Part shown: piece by piece, positions 40,435-49,820 of the stretch
Layout: each line of letters begins with the position of its first letter
Numbering within the stretch: position 1 is the stretch's first letter
From: Certhia americana
Taxonomy: Eukaryota; Chordata; Aves; Passeriformes; Certhiidae
Reading direction: 5' to 3'
Assembly: GCA_018697195.1 (NCBI GenBank)
Contig: CM031858.1
Coordinates: forward strand, 111,661,811 to 111,725,810
Length of the DNA: 64,000 nucleotides
Program-made: the position numbers and the translations under genes
Notes under the pieces: model-generated
Database searches by the model: none
What the model was told of the DNA's origin: nothing
What the model saw: only the letters and a program-made list of their open reading frames with translations

Positions 40435-40671
40435 CTAACACATTATAAACTCGTCAAACGCTAACGTGGTGCAGTATGCCATTTCCTGTTTACTAAGTAA
40501 TCCTTTGGCTGTCTGCTTTGTGTCTTTGAGGTTGAACCTGGAATTGTTCTCTGCCAGGGACGTCATGGACCCTGGCGTCAGAGCGCTCCACCTGAAGGAA
40601 AACATTGCCTCCTTGGCTTGACTTCTTGCAAATACAAGCCATGGCCAATTCCTAGCAGTTTGCAGGCCCAA
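40435..40671 (-). CDS. Coding-like minus-strand segment ending in a stop
   Basis: The minus-strand frame contains QAKEAMFSFRWSALTPGSM, TSLAENNSRFNLKDTKQTA, KGLLSKQEMAYCTTLAFDE, then FIMC and TAG. It keeps several CpGs (AGCGCT, ACG, TTAGCG, GACGAG) in CpG-poor DNA. The acceptor side is weak, and the true left edge may be near 40640 on the minus strand. A poly(A)-like run (T13 on the + strand near 40378-40390) lies about 45 bp past the stop. The segment may therefore be the end of a retrocopy or a conserved non-coding element. It converges with the + strand exon candidate at 40848. Confidence 0.28.
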   Translation of the reverse strand: MGLQTARNWPWLVFARSQAKEAMFSFRWSALTPGSMTSLAENNSRFNLKDTKQTAKGLLSKQEMAYCTTLAFDEFIMC

Positions 40672-40847
40672 GCCAGAACATGCAGAGGTGTTCCAGAGAA
40701 CTATTAAAAGGTTAAAATGCTATCAAATTGATGTCATGCAATGCTTCTGGCTATTTATCAGATTTTTTTTTCTTTAAGCATCTGTTTGTGAAGATTATTT
40801 GGGATATATACGAAATTTGTTCTTACTTTATTTTGCATGAAAAGCAG

Positions 40848-40994
40848 GTGCCCTTTAAAGAAAGGACGCAGGTTCTTTCTAGCACAAGGTCATCTCTTGT
40901 ATCAGGAGTTTATGGAAACAGCAACTATGAAATGATCTTATGGGAACAGCAGAAAAAGGGAAAAATGCCCTTCGGAGCCTCAAAGGTTCACTGA
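40848..40994 (+). CDS. Candidate terminal exon, 48 codons plus stop
   Basis: It follows an acceptor 'ttattttgcatgaaaagcag' and reads VPFKERTQVLSSTRSSLVS, GVYGNSNYEMILWEQQKKG, then KMPFGASKVH and TGA. Composition is protein-like, with no low-complexity bias, and it keeps CpG-containing codons (ACG). About 490 bp downstream are two AATAAA signals (41484 and 41503) followed by a T/G-rich stretch, as expected for a 3' end. The preceding exon was not found. Not recognised; an in-frame AAG|GTTCAC is a poor donor, so I prefer a terminal exon. Confidence 0.35.
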   Translation: MPFKERTQVLSSTRSSLVSGVYGNSNYEMILWEQQKKGKMPFGASKVH

Positions 40995-41075
40995 AACAGT
41001 AATTTAAAAGGATTTGAATCCAGTTACTCATGACATTTCCCATGCCAATTCAAAGCTGGCCCGCTCTTTCTTCAC

Positions 41076-41092
41076 TTTTTTTTTTTTTTTTT
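41076..41092. repeat. T17 homopolymer
   Basis: Seventeen T residues about 80 bp past the stop at 40994. Confidence 0.95.
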
Positions 41093-41483
41093 CCATTTTA
41101 TTAGTGTATGCTTTTACAGGAAATGAGTTAACATAAATCATATTGCAGACAAGATAAGCAACAAAGTCACTGGAAGTAACATGCTAGGGTAAACAAGAAT
41201 CAGACTAAAGGAATCTTTGCCATATGGGGCACTCTCAAAAGGCATATAAAATCTCCTGATAAATGAAGAATTTATGGTACTGTATTTCATATGACAGCAA
41301 GAGTGAATTCATTCTTTTAGGAGGGGATATTAAGACTGTCCTTTGAGTGGTGGGTCATAAGTGGGAGAGGCAGTGACTTAATTTCCACCTTGAGTATCCT
41401 AGACAAAAGGAGAAGATGTATATGTACCTCCTACTGCATTTGAGTTCACACAGCAAAGCCCTATGAATTCTGCTTCCAACAGC

Positions 41484-41508
41484 AATAAAACTGGACACAT
41501 GTAATAAA
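41484..41508 (+). promoter_or_regulatory. Twin AATAAA polyadenylation signals
   Basis: Two AATAAA hexamers (41484-41489 and 41503-41508) are followed within 15 to 25 bp by T/G-rich 'cagttttgttttgtaat'. This is the usual arrangement of a poly(A) signal and its downstream element. It could serve the terminal exon candidate at 40848-40994. Confidence 0.35.
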
Positions 41509-42227
41509 AACACATGGCCAGTTTTGTTTTGTAATATTATAATTTTTCATAATTTTCGTGGTTTCTTTTGTCCTGAATGGCTGCAATATTCTACATCCTT
41601 TCTTGTACAGAATTCATTTTCTATCCGCTTTTGTTTTGTTGCCTTGAGTGCATGGCACTTGGAGCTACCTGTGAGCAAACAAGCATAAAAGTGTTTTCTT
41701 CTGTCAATGTGGACAGTGGAAAAAACTATCTGTGTCTCTTTGGTGGAGATTGGATTAGGACTTGCCCACTTGCCTACTTCATAACAAATTTTCAAGGATG
41801 AACTACCAGCAGCTGAGTGAATATTTAAAAAAAACTGTGAACTTGCTTCAGTGACAAATGAAACAGTTTGTATAAACCTTTTATGGAGACAAATATCTGC
41901 TTGCAATGAGAATTGTACAGTGGGAATTGTTTGGTTTTCAGTGGCCTGCAGGAGTAATGACATCAATAAGTGCAGCATTATATACTTGTGTATGATACAT
42001 ATACTTGTTTCCTCACAGAGATGTTATCATAAACATAATTAATACAAAATATGCTTAGGCCCTAAACCCTAAATTTCTGAGTGATAATCTGCAGTGTGCA
42101 CCAGTTTGAAGATACAATAGAGCATAAACTAGTGAGCTTTTTTAGTTCTCACCAATTCACAGCAATAAAACTAGAAAGCACACTAGCAAGAGCTACAGCC
42201 AAAGTTCCTTTAAAATGCTCTTTACAG

Positions 42228-42263
42228 GCCCAGGCTGCTGAGGAATACGCAGAGTTCATGTAA
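42228..42263 (+). CDS. Possible very short terminal exon
   Basis: The acceptor 'cctttaaaatgctctttacag' is followed by AQAAEEYAEFM and TAA. An alternative reading uses the donor CAT|GTAAAT and a 32-bp exon. Coding-like, but too short to judge. Confidence 0.15.
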   Translation, partial: AQAAEEYAEFM

Positions 42264-43052
42264 ATACTGTCGTGCTTTGTAATGCAGAGCAAATTGGTGT
42301 TTGGAAGCAAAAAGGGGGAAAGGAAGGTTGATACTAGGACACTCCAAAGAGAGGTGCCTGTAGAGAAAAGCTGATGTTCCCTGAAAATTCTGGTAGGCTT
42401 GTAGTTTTTTCAATCCTCAGAGCTCTTTCATGATACATTGTGCTGGTGCCTTTTTAAAGGGATGAAGGAAGAAGTTTGTTTCCCTGTCACTTTCAGCATA
42501 AACAAGCTGTTGTTAGACTGTTTTGAACAAAACCAAGATAACATCATGAATGGCTGACAAAGAAGAATCAAATAGCTTTTTTTGTCTAGTTGGTACCTCA
42601 CTCCAGTGAAACACATGCAGAGAGGTTGTCTGGGAGCAAGAATTGTGTTCTGGGGTGCTCTGACCACACCCCTTCCTGCCCCAGTGTTTGTCTAGTGGCT
42701 TGAGGACTTTCATGATGAATTCTGAGTCCCTTGTCCCCAGCAGGGAACACAGGTGACTTTCTGCTGTTCTCACCAACACTGGGAAGGGAATGCTCAGCAG
42801 TCATCCTCTGAAACAAATCTCCAGTAATCTGATGTGTCATGGAATTCATGTATTCATGACCAGAAGCAGTTAGGGTTTAGGTTTTCCATCTTACTCATAA
42901 AATTACAGCTCTTGCAGCATGTAACTCTTAAGACCAAGATGACAAGTGCTGTGAATTCCTTAAAGGAGAAGGATGCTGTTCAACCTCTTACCCTGAGATT
43001 CAAGGAAATCCCATATGGATGTCACATGACCACAGTAAAATAATGAATAGTA

Positions 43053-43108
43053 ATTTCCCCATACCTATACGAATACCTATATTTCCCCATACCTATATGA
43101 ATAATGTT
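43053..43108. repeat. 28-bp tandem duplication
   Basis: Two adjacent 28-bp units both begin atttccccatacctata. The second diverges near its end. Minisatellite-like. Confidence 0.85.
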
Positions 43109-44259
43109 AGAGTGGAGGATATGTGGCTTGCCTGATGTATTTAAAAAGGTGGCTTGGGGAAGATGTAAAAAATAATTGCCATGATGTTTTTGTTGAGAGT
43201 TGCCTTGGATGTAATTATTGATTCTCAAATATGGTTATTGTGTTTTTTCCTCTCTGGAACAAAAATATTGTTATTAGGTTAAAAAGAATGGAGTAACAAG
43301 CTAATGAAGGGAAAGAAACAATCTGCTAAGCTTGCATGAAGGCAGTGGCAGCTCATAATTTTTTAATAATGTTTCTCATTTATATATTTCTTGTACCATT
43401 TTTTTCTCATGAAATAAGCATGGACAAAACACTGTAAATTTGGTCCAAATGTAGAAGTTTTTCAGTACCTGGCCACACTTGGAAACTGAAGCAATGAGAG
43501 TTGCTGTACATGGATGAAGTGCTGTTATGTTTCATAACACATATGAATGATTATGACCCTTTGAAGAGAGAAGGTCAATACCAGTTCTTACAAAAGCAAA
43601 GACAGTGCCCAAGCAGTGTTGGCTGGAATTTGAATGGGCCTACAAATGCACCTTAGTGTTGGTCTGTAGTGAACTCATAGATACTCCAGTTTTAGTAAAG
43701 AAAAACACAGATGTGCCCCCTACCTCTCCCCAAGATCTTCCAGAACTGCCTAGCAGGGCTAGATTTTTCTCCTACTCTTTGTGATCTGGATGGTTACCCA
43801 CTGCGGATCCAAGATGAGATCACCAAACAGGTTTTTCCATGGGTGACCTAAATCTGAAGCTGTTATCTTCCCCAGCTCAGCAAGCAGTAGAAAATAAAAA
43901 CAAAAGCAACTACTAAAGAAAACTTCTTGGCTTTAAAATTGTTAAAGAGGAAGCAATCTGTAGCTGAGAAGCAAGTTTCCAAAACAAAGATCTCCTTAGA
44001 GTAATACATTTGACACTTTGCCACAGTCAGAGCTGTGTGCATGCCTGGGAAACCCTTGCAGAGTTCAGTTTGAGTAACGTGTAGCTGGTGGACTTGATTC
44101 ATTGATGGGAATGATCGACTTACTGTGTGTAGTGCAGAGGGTTGAGGGACTGGTTGGCCCCCTTCATTTCTCCCACAGTAGTGATGATACTTGCACATCA
44201 GAATAAAACAGGCTATTCTTTTGCACTGCAGCTGAAATGCCTCCCCTGTTGGCCCCCAG

Positions 44260-44355
44260 TGACTGCAGCTGAGCTGAGCTGTTATGAATGTGCTAGCCCT
44301 GAGTCCGCTGAGAGCTATAAATGTCATGCCCTCAATGACATGCCCTCCTCGCTAG
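44260..44355 (+). CDS. Possible exon with Ly6-like start (L-S-C-Y-E-C)
   Basis: The acceptor 'cctcccctgttggcccccag' and donor CTAG|GTGGAA enclose 96 bp open in one frame. It reads TAAELSCYECASPESAESY, then KCHALNDMPSSL. 'LxCYxC' near an exon start is characteristic of Ly6/uPAR exons. However, the remaining cysteine spacing is incomplete, and no partner exon with the C-C...C-N end of the fold was seen. Kept only as a lead. Confidence 0.18.
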
Positions 44356-45522
44356 GTGGAATTCATTCTTCAGAGTGACCTGAGGATAGGACCACTGCCT
44401 TCCTTCCCAGGCTGTTTCTGCCAGAGAAACAGCATGAGGCTGTAAATTCATATTGAGGAGTTGTTGGGAGGTCCCTTGGCTCTCTTTTGTCTTGGCTGCT
44501 CTAGACTATGGCTCCAGATCCTCCTCCAGTGGGAAAAGATAGAGTTATGCTTCTGCCTAATTTCTGTGAGACCAAATGTGAAAAAAGAGCCATTTTTTCA
44601 TTTCTACATGTGTTACAATGTACTGGTGCAGGGCCATTGTGGGGCAATGAAGTGGTTCTTTGACATGATGAAGAGATTAGACATATCATCACTTGTGTTT
44701 TGCGGCTCCATCTTCTTTGCCAGAGGTTACTTCATAATGCAAAGCACAGTAAAACCAGAAGACATGGAGGATTTGAGGAGAAATCTGTAGGTAATGAATT
44801 TCTTTTCCCTGTCTGTGGACACATCTGGGATGTAACATGGAGGCTGATGATACTCCATGGTCAGCTGCAACACTTTTGCTGCCATGCTTTGCATTCTCTG
44901 ATTGCTTCCCTCTATAGGCATATGTGATGGATAACAATGTGCTCTCTACCCAGGTGCTTTTTTTCTGGGATGCTGTTTATTCCTTGTTTTATGTACCTTT
45001 CCTGCATATTTGTGACTGATGAATATCATGTTCTTCCCAGGGACTGTTCTGGCGTTGGTGGCCTTTTTTGCCTTTGCCTTCACTTTTGCCAGGGAAAATT
45101 AGGGAGCAGCTTTTCTGTACTGTGGTGAAATCCTCCTGGTGTCCATTGAAGTAAAGCAGGTGCATGCAGTTGTCTTGTTAGACCAGGATCTGTCCCCTCT
45201 ATGTCCTTTGAGGAAAAACGGTGAAGAGTCAAAAGCTGGAATGTGGCCCAACAGTCTTAATTTCTGCCTTGAACACAGCTGCGAGACAATTTTCCTGGAG
45301 AAACTACTGGGTTGACAAATACCACTGAGTAGTCTGTTTGGGAATTTTACCATAACAAATAAGCCATTTTCTTCACGCCTGAGGCTCTCAGATCTGTACC
45401 ATACGTACCTCTCCTCCTGTCAGGCTGAGGGTTGGATTCCCTGTGTTTGCCTCTGTACTCTTACCTACACAGCTGTTAGCCATTACTCTGCATTCTGTTT
45501 GTCTATCTTTTAGCTGAAGGAA

Positions 45523-45536
45523 TTTTTTTTTTTTTT
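45523..45536. repeat. T14 homopolymer
   Basis: Fourteen T residues. No gene attached. Confidence 0.95.
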
Positions 45537-45879
45537 GCTTGATTTAATTTGACTGGGATAAAGTAATTATGCAGAAACCACGATACCTTTGATGGTAAGC
45601 AGACTGTACAGAATATAACTGTCTAAGCAGAAACGGGTAAAATTTGGTTTTATGCTAATTCTGTAGGGAATGTAACATTTTTGGCATTGTGTCTGCATTT
45701 TTGTGTGTATTTTTTCACCTAGGAAACCCCATCTCTTCCCACCCATCAAGTTTACTGGAACTTCAGCATTTGTGGTCGACTGAAATAGGTACTTTGAAGC
45801 CAAAAAGAAATTGACATTAAAATTATTGTATGTAAAATTGTCAAAACCCCTTGTAGTTTACCATGTTGGTTCAAACTGT

Positions 45880-46030
45880 TTTATCACAGTTGGATACCCC
45901 ATTCCTGGAAGCATTTAAGACTGGGCTAGGTGGGTATTTGACCAACTTTGTCTATGGGAGATGTCCATTTCCTATGGAACTAGAGTATCTTTAAAGTCTC
46001 TTGCAATCCAAACCATTCTATGGTTTCCTG
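45880..46030 (+). mobile_element. CR1 LINE 3'-end fragment
   Basis: About 150 bp with CR1 3' features: 'ggataccccattcctggaag', 'gactgggctaggtgg' and the ending 'caatccaaaccattctatgg'. It lies about 110 bp upstream of the exon candidate at 46140. Confidence 0.85.
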
Positions 46031-46139
46031 ATCATACGTCATGGATATGCTATGCAAGTGTGTATTGACTATGTGACTGCCTTACTCAAGTTTGTTTGGA
46101 ACAAATGAAGTGTTCAGAGTACTTAATTTGCATTTTCAG

Positions 46140-46226
46140 GACAAAGTTGGGAATCTAAGATCCTTTCAAAAGATAAAATTCATCCAAAGGATGCGATCTT
46201 CACCTGTAGCTAAAATGTTACCAGAG
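46140..46226 (+). CDS. Possible coding exon A (29 codons)
   Basis: An 87-bp open segment follows 'ttaatttgcattttcag' and precedes GAG|GTAGGA. It encodes DKVGNLRSFQKIKFIQRMR, then SSPVAKMLPE, a basic peptide. It is in phase 0 at both ends. Codon use is AT-rich and less convincing than exons B-D. If real it could belong to the same + strand gene, but exons between 46.2 and 53.7 kb are missing from the model. It lies about 110 bp after a CR1 fragment. Confidence 0.3.
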
Positions 46227-47573
46227 GTAGGACTTCAGAAACGCCTACTGACTGAAAACATGGCTTCTCATCCAAAGACAGTTCTAAAGATCTAATATCC
46301 TGGAAGACAGATTCAATCAATCTTAAAATAAAACCAAATTACCTCTGAAAGCCTTGTTCTGAAAGGTGAGTTAAAGCCTGCTGCTCTGTGTAATCACACA
46401 GATGTGTTTTGTAAGCTTTCCTTAAAAAGGTCCAGCTGGCCTGAGCCAAGCTGCACAGGCCTGCAGAGCACAGCATTGCCGCTGGGATGCTCCCAGCAAG
46501 CCCGGCAGGACTCCAGCACTCTTGTAGACCTGGATGTGGAAACCGACTTCAGTGGGGCTGGGAGCACTGGCAAGAATGCCGAGTTAGATCTTTCCACTTC
46601 AGAAACTCAAGGGAGATATTAAACATCCTCTTGATCAGCAGCAAATTCCTTGCTCCAATTCTTGCTCAAAGGATGTCATGTCTAATGGAGCTGAACTGCC
46701 AGAAAGCTGCACCTGAGTGAGGAGGATTTCTGCCTCAGGTTAGTCCCCGGTCCAGATCCAGAAGAAGTGCCAGAGGAGGGAGCCAGACTTCATTTCTGTT
46801 AGCAATATTTATTTTGCTGCTGTTCTTTGCTGTGCTCCTGCACTTTCTGCTTCCTTTGTGGTAGGAGGAAGCCAGGTACAGAACAGTGTGTACCTGTGAA
46901 CTACTTCTACCCAGTGGTCCTGCTTTAGATTCCTTGCTTGTGAGGTGGTATGGGAAGGGAGATACTCTGTTCTCCTCAATCAGAAGACATAGTAGAGCAG
47001 CTGTTCCCAGTAACAATAATGACACTATTGCTGAGACAAACATTTTCACAATGATGCATGGGAATGCTAAATCCAAACCACATTGTTTAGCTAATGCATG
47101 CTTTCGTCCTGCTAAAGGGGAATGTCACATAAATGAAAGTAAATTGAAGAGATCAGAGTTTAGAAAATATGACAAAGTTGAAAACTTAAAGCTGTAATAC
47201 ACAGTAATATCCTTTAGCAGTGAAATCAATGATCCAAAGTGGTGTGTGTATGTGTATTTTATGGCAGTTTATTAGGTATGACTCCCCTCTGGCCAGTCCA
47301 GTGAATAGACACTGTTGTGAGTCAGGAATGCTTTCTGCCAAGCACTTCAGTGAAACTGAGTATAGCATATAGATCTCCTTTCCCACAGAACATATCAGGC
47401 ATTGCAACATATCATAGATATGTCAGACTGTAGGTATGGTTTCTGGCATTTTTCTTTAATCTGCACTCCCAGCTGGGACTAATGAAACACTGCTCTCAAG
47501 GCTTGTGCATGCACATGAGTTCAGAGAGTCCTCACACACTGTTTTAATAAGGTAATACTTTTATATTCCTTAG

Positions 47574-47711
47574 CAAGAGGAGAGATACTTGTCTTCAGTA
47601 GTGATGCGGTGCAACAGCTTGGAGAAAGGAAAGTTAAAGATGAATGGAGACCTGAAACATTTAATTCATAAATTAATTACTGAGCTAGTGATATCTACCT
47701 TAATATTGTGA
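47574..47711 (+). CDS. Possible coding exon, 45 codons to a stop
   Basis: After an acceptor 'acttttatattccttag', 45 open codons run to TGA: QEERYLSSVVMRCNSLEKG, KLKMNGDLKHLIHKLITEL, then VISTLIL. The segment looks helical and charged, and is coding-like up to about ITEL. No good donor is visible inside, so it is either a terminal exon or an open stretch by chance. Phase 0 at the start matches the end of exon A. Confidence 0.28.
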   Translation, partial: QEERYLSSVVMRCNSLEKGKLKMNGDLKHLIHKLITELVISTLIL

Positions 47712-49747
47712 CAGCCTTACTGCTGGCACTTTCAAAATAACTGATACGGGTTTGAAAGATTGTTGGAGAGCCTTTTACTTCTGGCACTGTTGTGGAGAGA
47801 TTGCTAAGTTCAGATCACAAAAATGCAAAGTTACTCAATCAAACACAGAAGTCTGCTAAGTTCATGCAATAGTGAAGATAAAAATGTTTGGGTTTTTTTT
47901 TTCCCTTACCAGAGGATCATGGTCAACTTCCCCCCTTCCTTTTCTCTGTGCCTTTGCTATAAGTTCTGGGCAACAGTGATTCTGATTCTGAACCAGGTCT
48001 GATCAAAGCCAGAAACACCTTTGGCAGTGGTTTGAAGGCTTCATCTGAGCTCAGCCAGCAAAGAAGAAAAAAGGGGAAGGGAAGCACATTAAGGACTTGA
48101 AAACTATTTTTAGGTGTGCAGACTAGGGAGCTGACAGCAATATCTGACGGCAATACCAAAGTGCCTTTGTGATTACTTGGTTTTCATGTTAGAGGGTAGA
48201 GCCTGTCAGCACATTGATTGTTTTTACTGTCCAGACTCCTGCTTTTGAAGAGCTGCTCTAGTTGATTTCAATGATACACTATATAGTAATCTCGCCTATT
48301 TAAATAAATGCTATTCAGTACTTTCAACAAAAGCCCTGGACATTATGATCCTTCCATGCATTGTCAGAATCCTGGGGCACTGTAGCTCATGAATAACACA
48401 GATGGAGGAAGGTTTATAGAGTCTGTGGCAGTGGTTTTATTTCATATCCGAAGTGCGAAAAGTTTCTTCCAAAGAACAACATTATATGATACTTTTAAAA
48501 TAAGTAGGCCTGTTTGGCCTTACAGATAATTGTGCAGGTGCTGTAGGACTTTGTGATGGAACCCTTTGCAGGGAAAACTGGAGTGTTGCAGAGACTGTGT
48601 GCTAACCCAAAAAGCCAAATTAAAAACGTATGCAGCCACACTGCAGCATGTGGGTGGCTTTTAGGCAAGTGCAGAGTGTTGTTAAATGTCGAAATCAAAT
48701 ATAGGCATGGGGAAAACTGGTGTGTGAATGGAAAGACTGATCACATACTTGTCCTGCTGTTTAAATGTGTGGTAGGCTCTTCTGAAATTGAAAGTCTGCC
48801 TAGTAGCAAGCCAGCTTGTAGAGAACTACAAAGCTGATTTTAAGTCTTCATACATTTCTAAAATCTCGCCTTTCTGCAGGTCTGAAAAATAAAGTTTGCA
48901 TTTACAATTTATTAACAGCTGCCTTTGCATTTTCATGTTGAGGCTGTGGATTTTCTGTCTGCTCATTCACCCTGATGATGTTGCCTATAAGACCTGACAA
49001 TTGGCAACTTAAGTAATGAGTATTAACTTCAAAACATAGCCCTGACATAGAAGAAATCTCTGTATTGCAGATTTGAAAACTGAGGCACAGAGATTAAATA
49101 TTTGCTCAGTGTCCTTTGAAAAGCTGTAGCATAAATAGAATTTGATCTTTGCTCTGGAAAACCTCAGCCTAGTACTTGATAGTGACCTTTTTATCATCTT
49201 TTAGGTAAAATGCCAAAAATTCATGCAACGCTCCTTCTTCATTTGAAGAACGAAATATTAAGTAAACAGTAATCATTTAATCTGCCTAACCTGAAACAAC
49301 CCTGTAACCCTGATATTTTATTGTGTAAGAAGAAGACTTGGTTGATTTAAAACAGTTTCTGATATGTGATGACCTAGTTCTTATCTGCTGTCTAGCTCAC
49401 CATATGCAGAATACTCTTTTTTACAAGTTTAAAAAAGAACAACACTATTTGATGTCAGGCAGATGATTGCATTAGATATAGGCCAAAACAAAAGATAAAT
49501 TCAGCTAAAAAAAAGAAAACAAAAAAATCCAAAGGAAAAAACCCAAGTACTTTTGGTGGATTAATGCAGGAGAAATAAGCCTAAAATTTTCTAAAGTAAA
49601 CGAAAAATGAAGCTTCATGTTCTTTAATCTTTGCTCCTCCCCTTGTCCTTTGGTGTAGCTATTTTATCCATTCAGTTTAGGAGAGTCCTTCCCTGAATGC
49701 TTTTGCCAGTTGCATCATCTTTTAATGTTCCTTCTGTTCATTTGCAG

Positions 49748-49820
49748 CTACTTTGGAGCTGCAGTTCGTTTTATGTCACTCACCCAATATTTAGAATTTG
49801 TAGTTTCCTCAGATAATTGA
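49748..49820 (+). CDS. Possible short terminal exon
   Basis: It is preceded by a strong acceptor, 'gttccttctgttcatttgcag'. One base plus 23 codons then TGA reads YFGAAVRFMSLTQYLEFVV, then SSDN. The peptide looks protein-like but short, so chance is a serious alternative. No donor was identified. Confidence 0.2.

Larger units (their letters stand above)
41509..45879. other. Weak exons only (42228, 44260)
   Basis: Contains the 28-bp tandem at 43053. Long open stretches on both strands at 43863-44790 lack a consistent coding signature. Confidence 0.5.

Noticed and set aside
42056..42072. Telomere-like ccctaaaccctaaa
   Set aside because: Two units only, the plant-type heptamer form; expected by chance.
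43863..44327. 154-codon minus-strand open frame
   Set aside because: Composition drifts to low-complexity hydrophobic residues and the first codon is not ATG; no supporting splice sites.
47875..48100. Splice-like signals on both strands around 47.9-48.1 kb
   Set aside because: The + strand donor is poor (GTCTGA) and the minus-strand frame stops before its donor; conflicting signals, no consistent exon.
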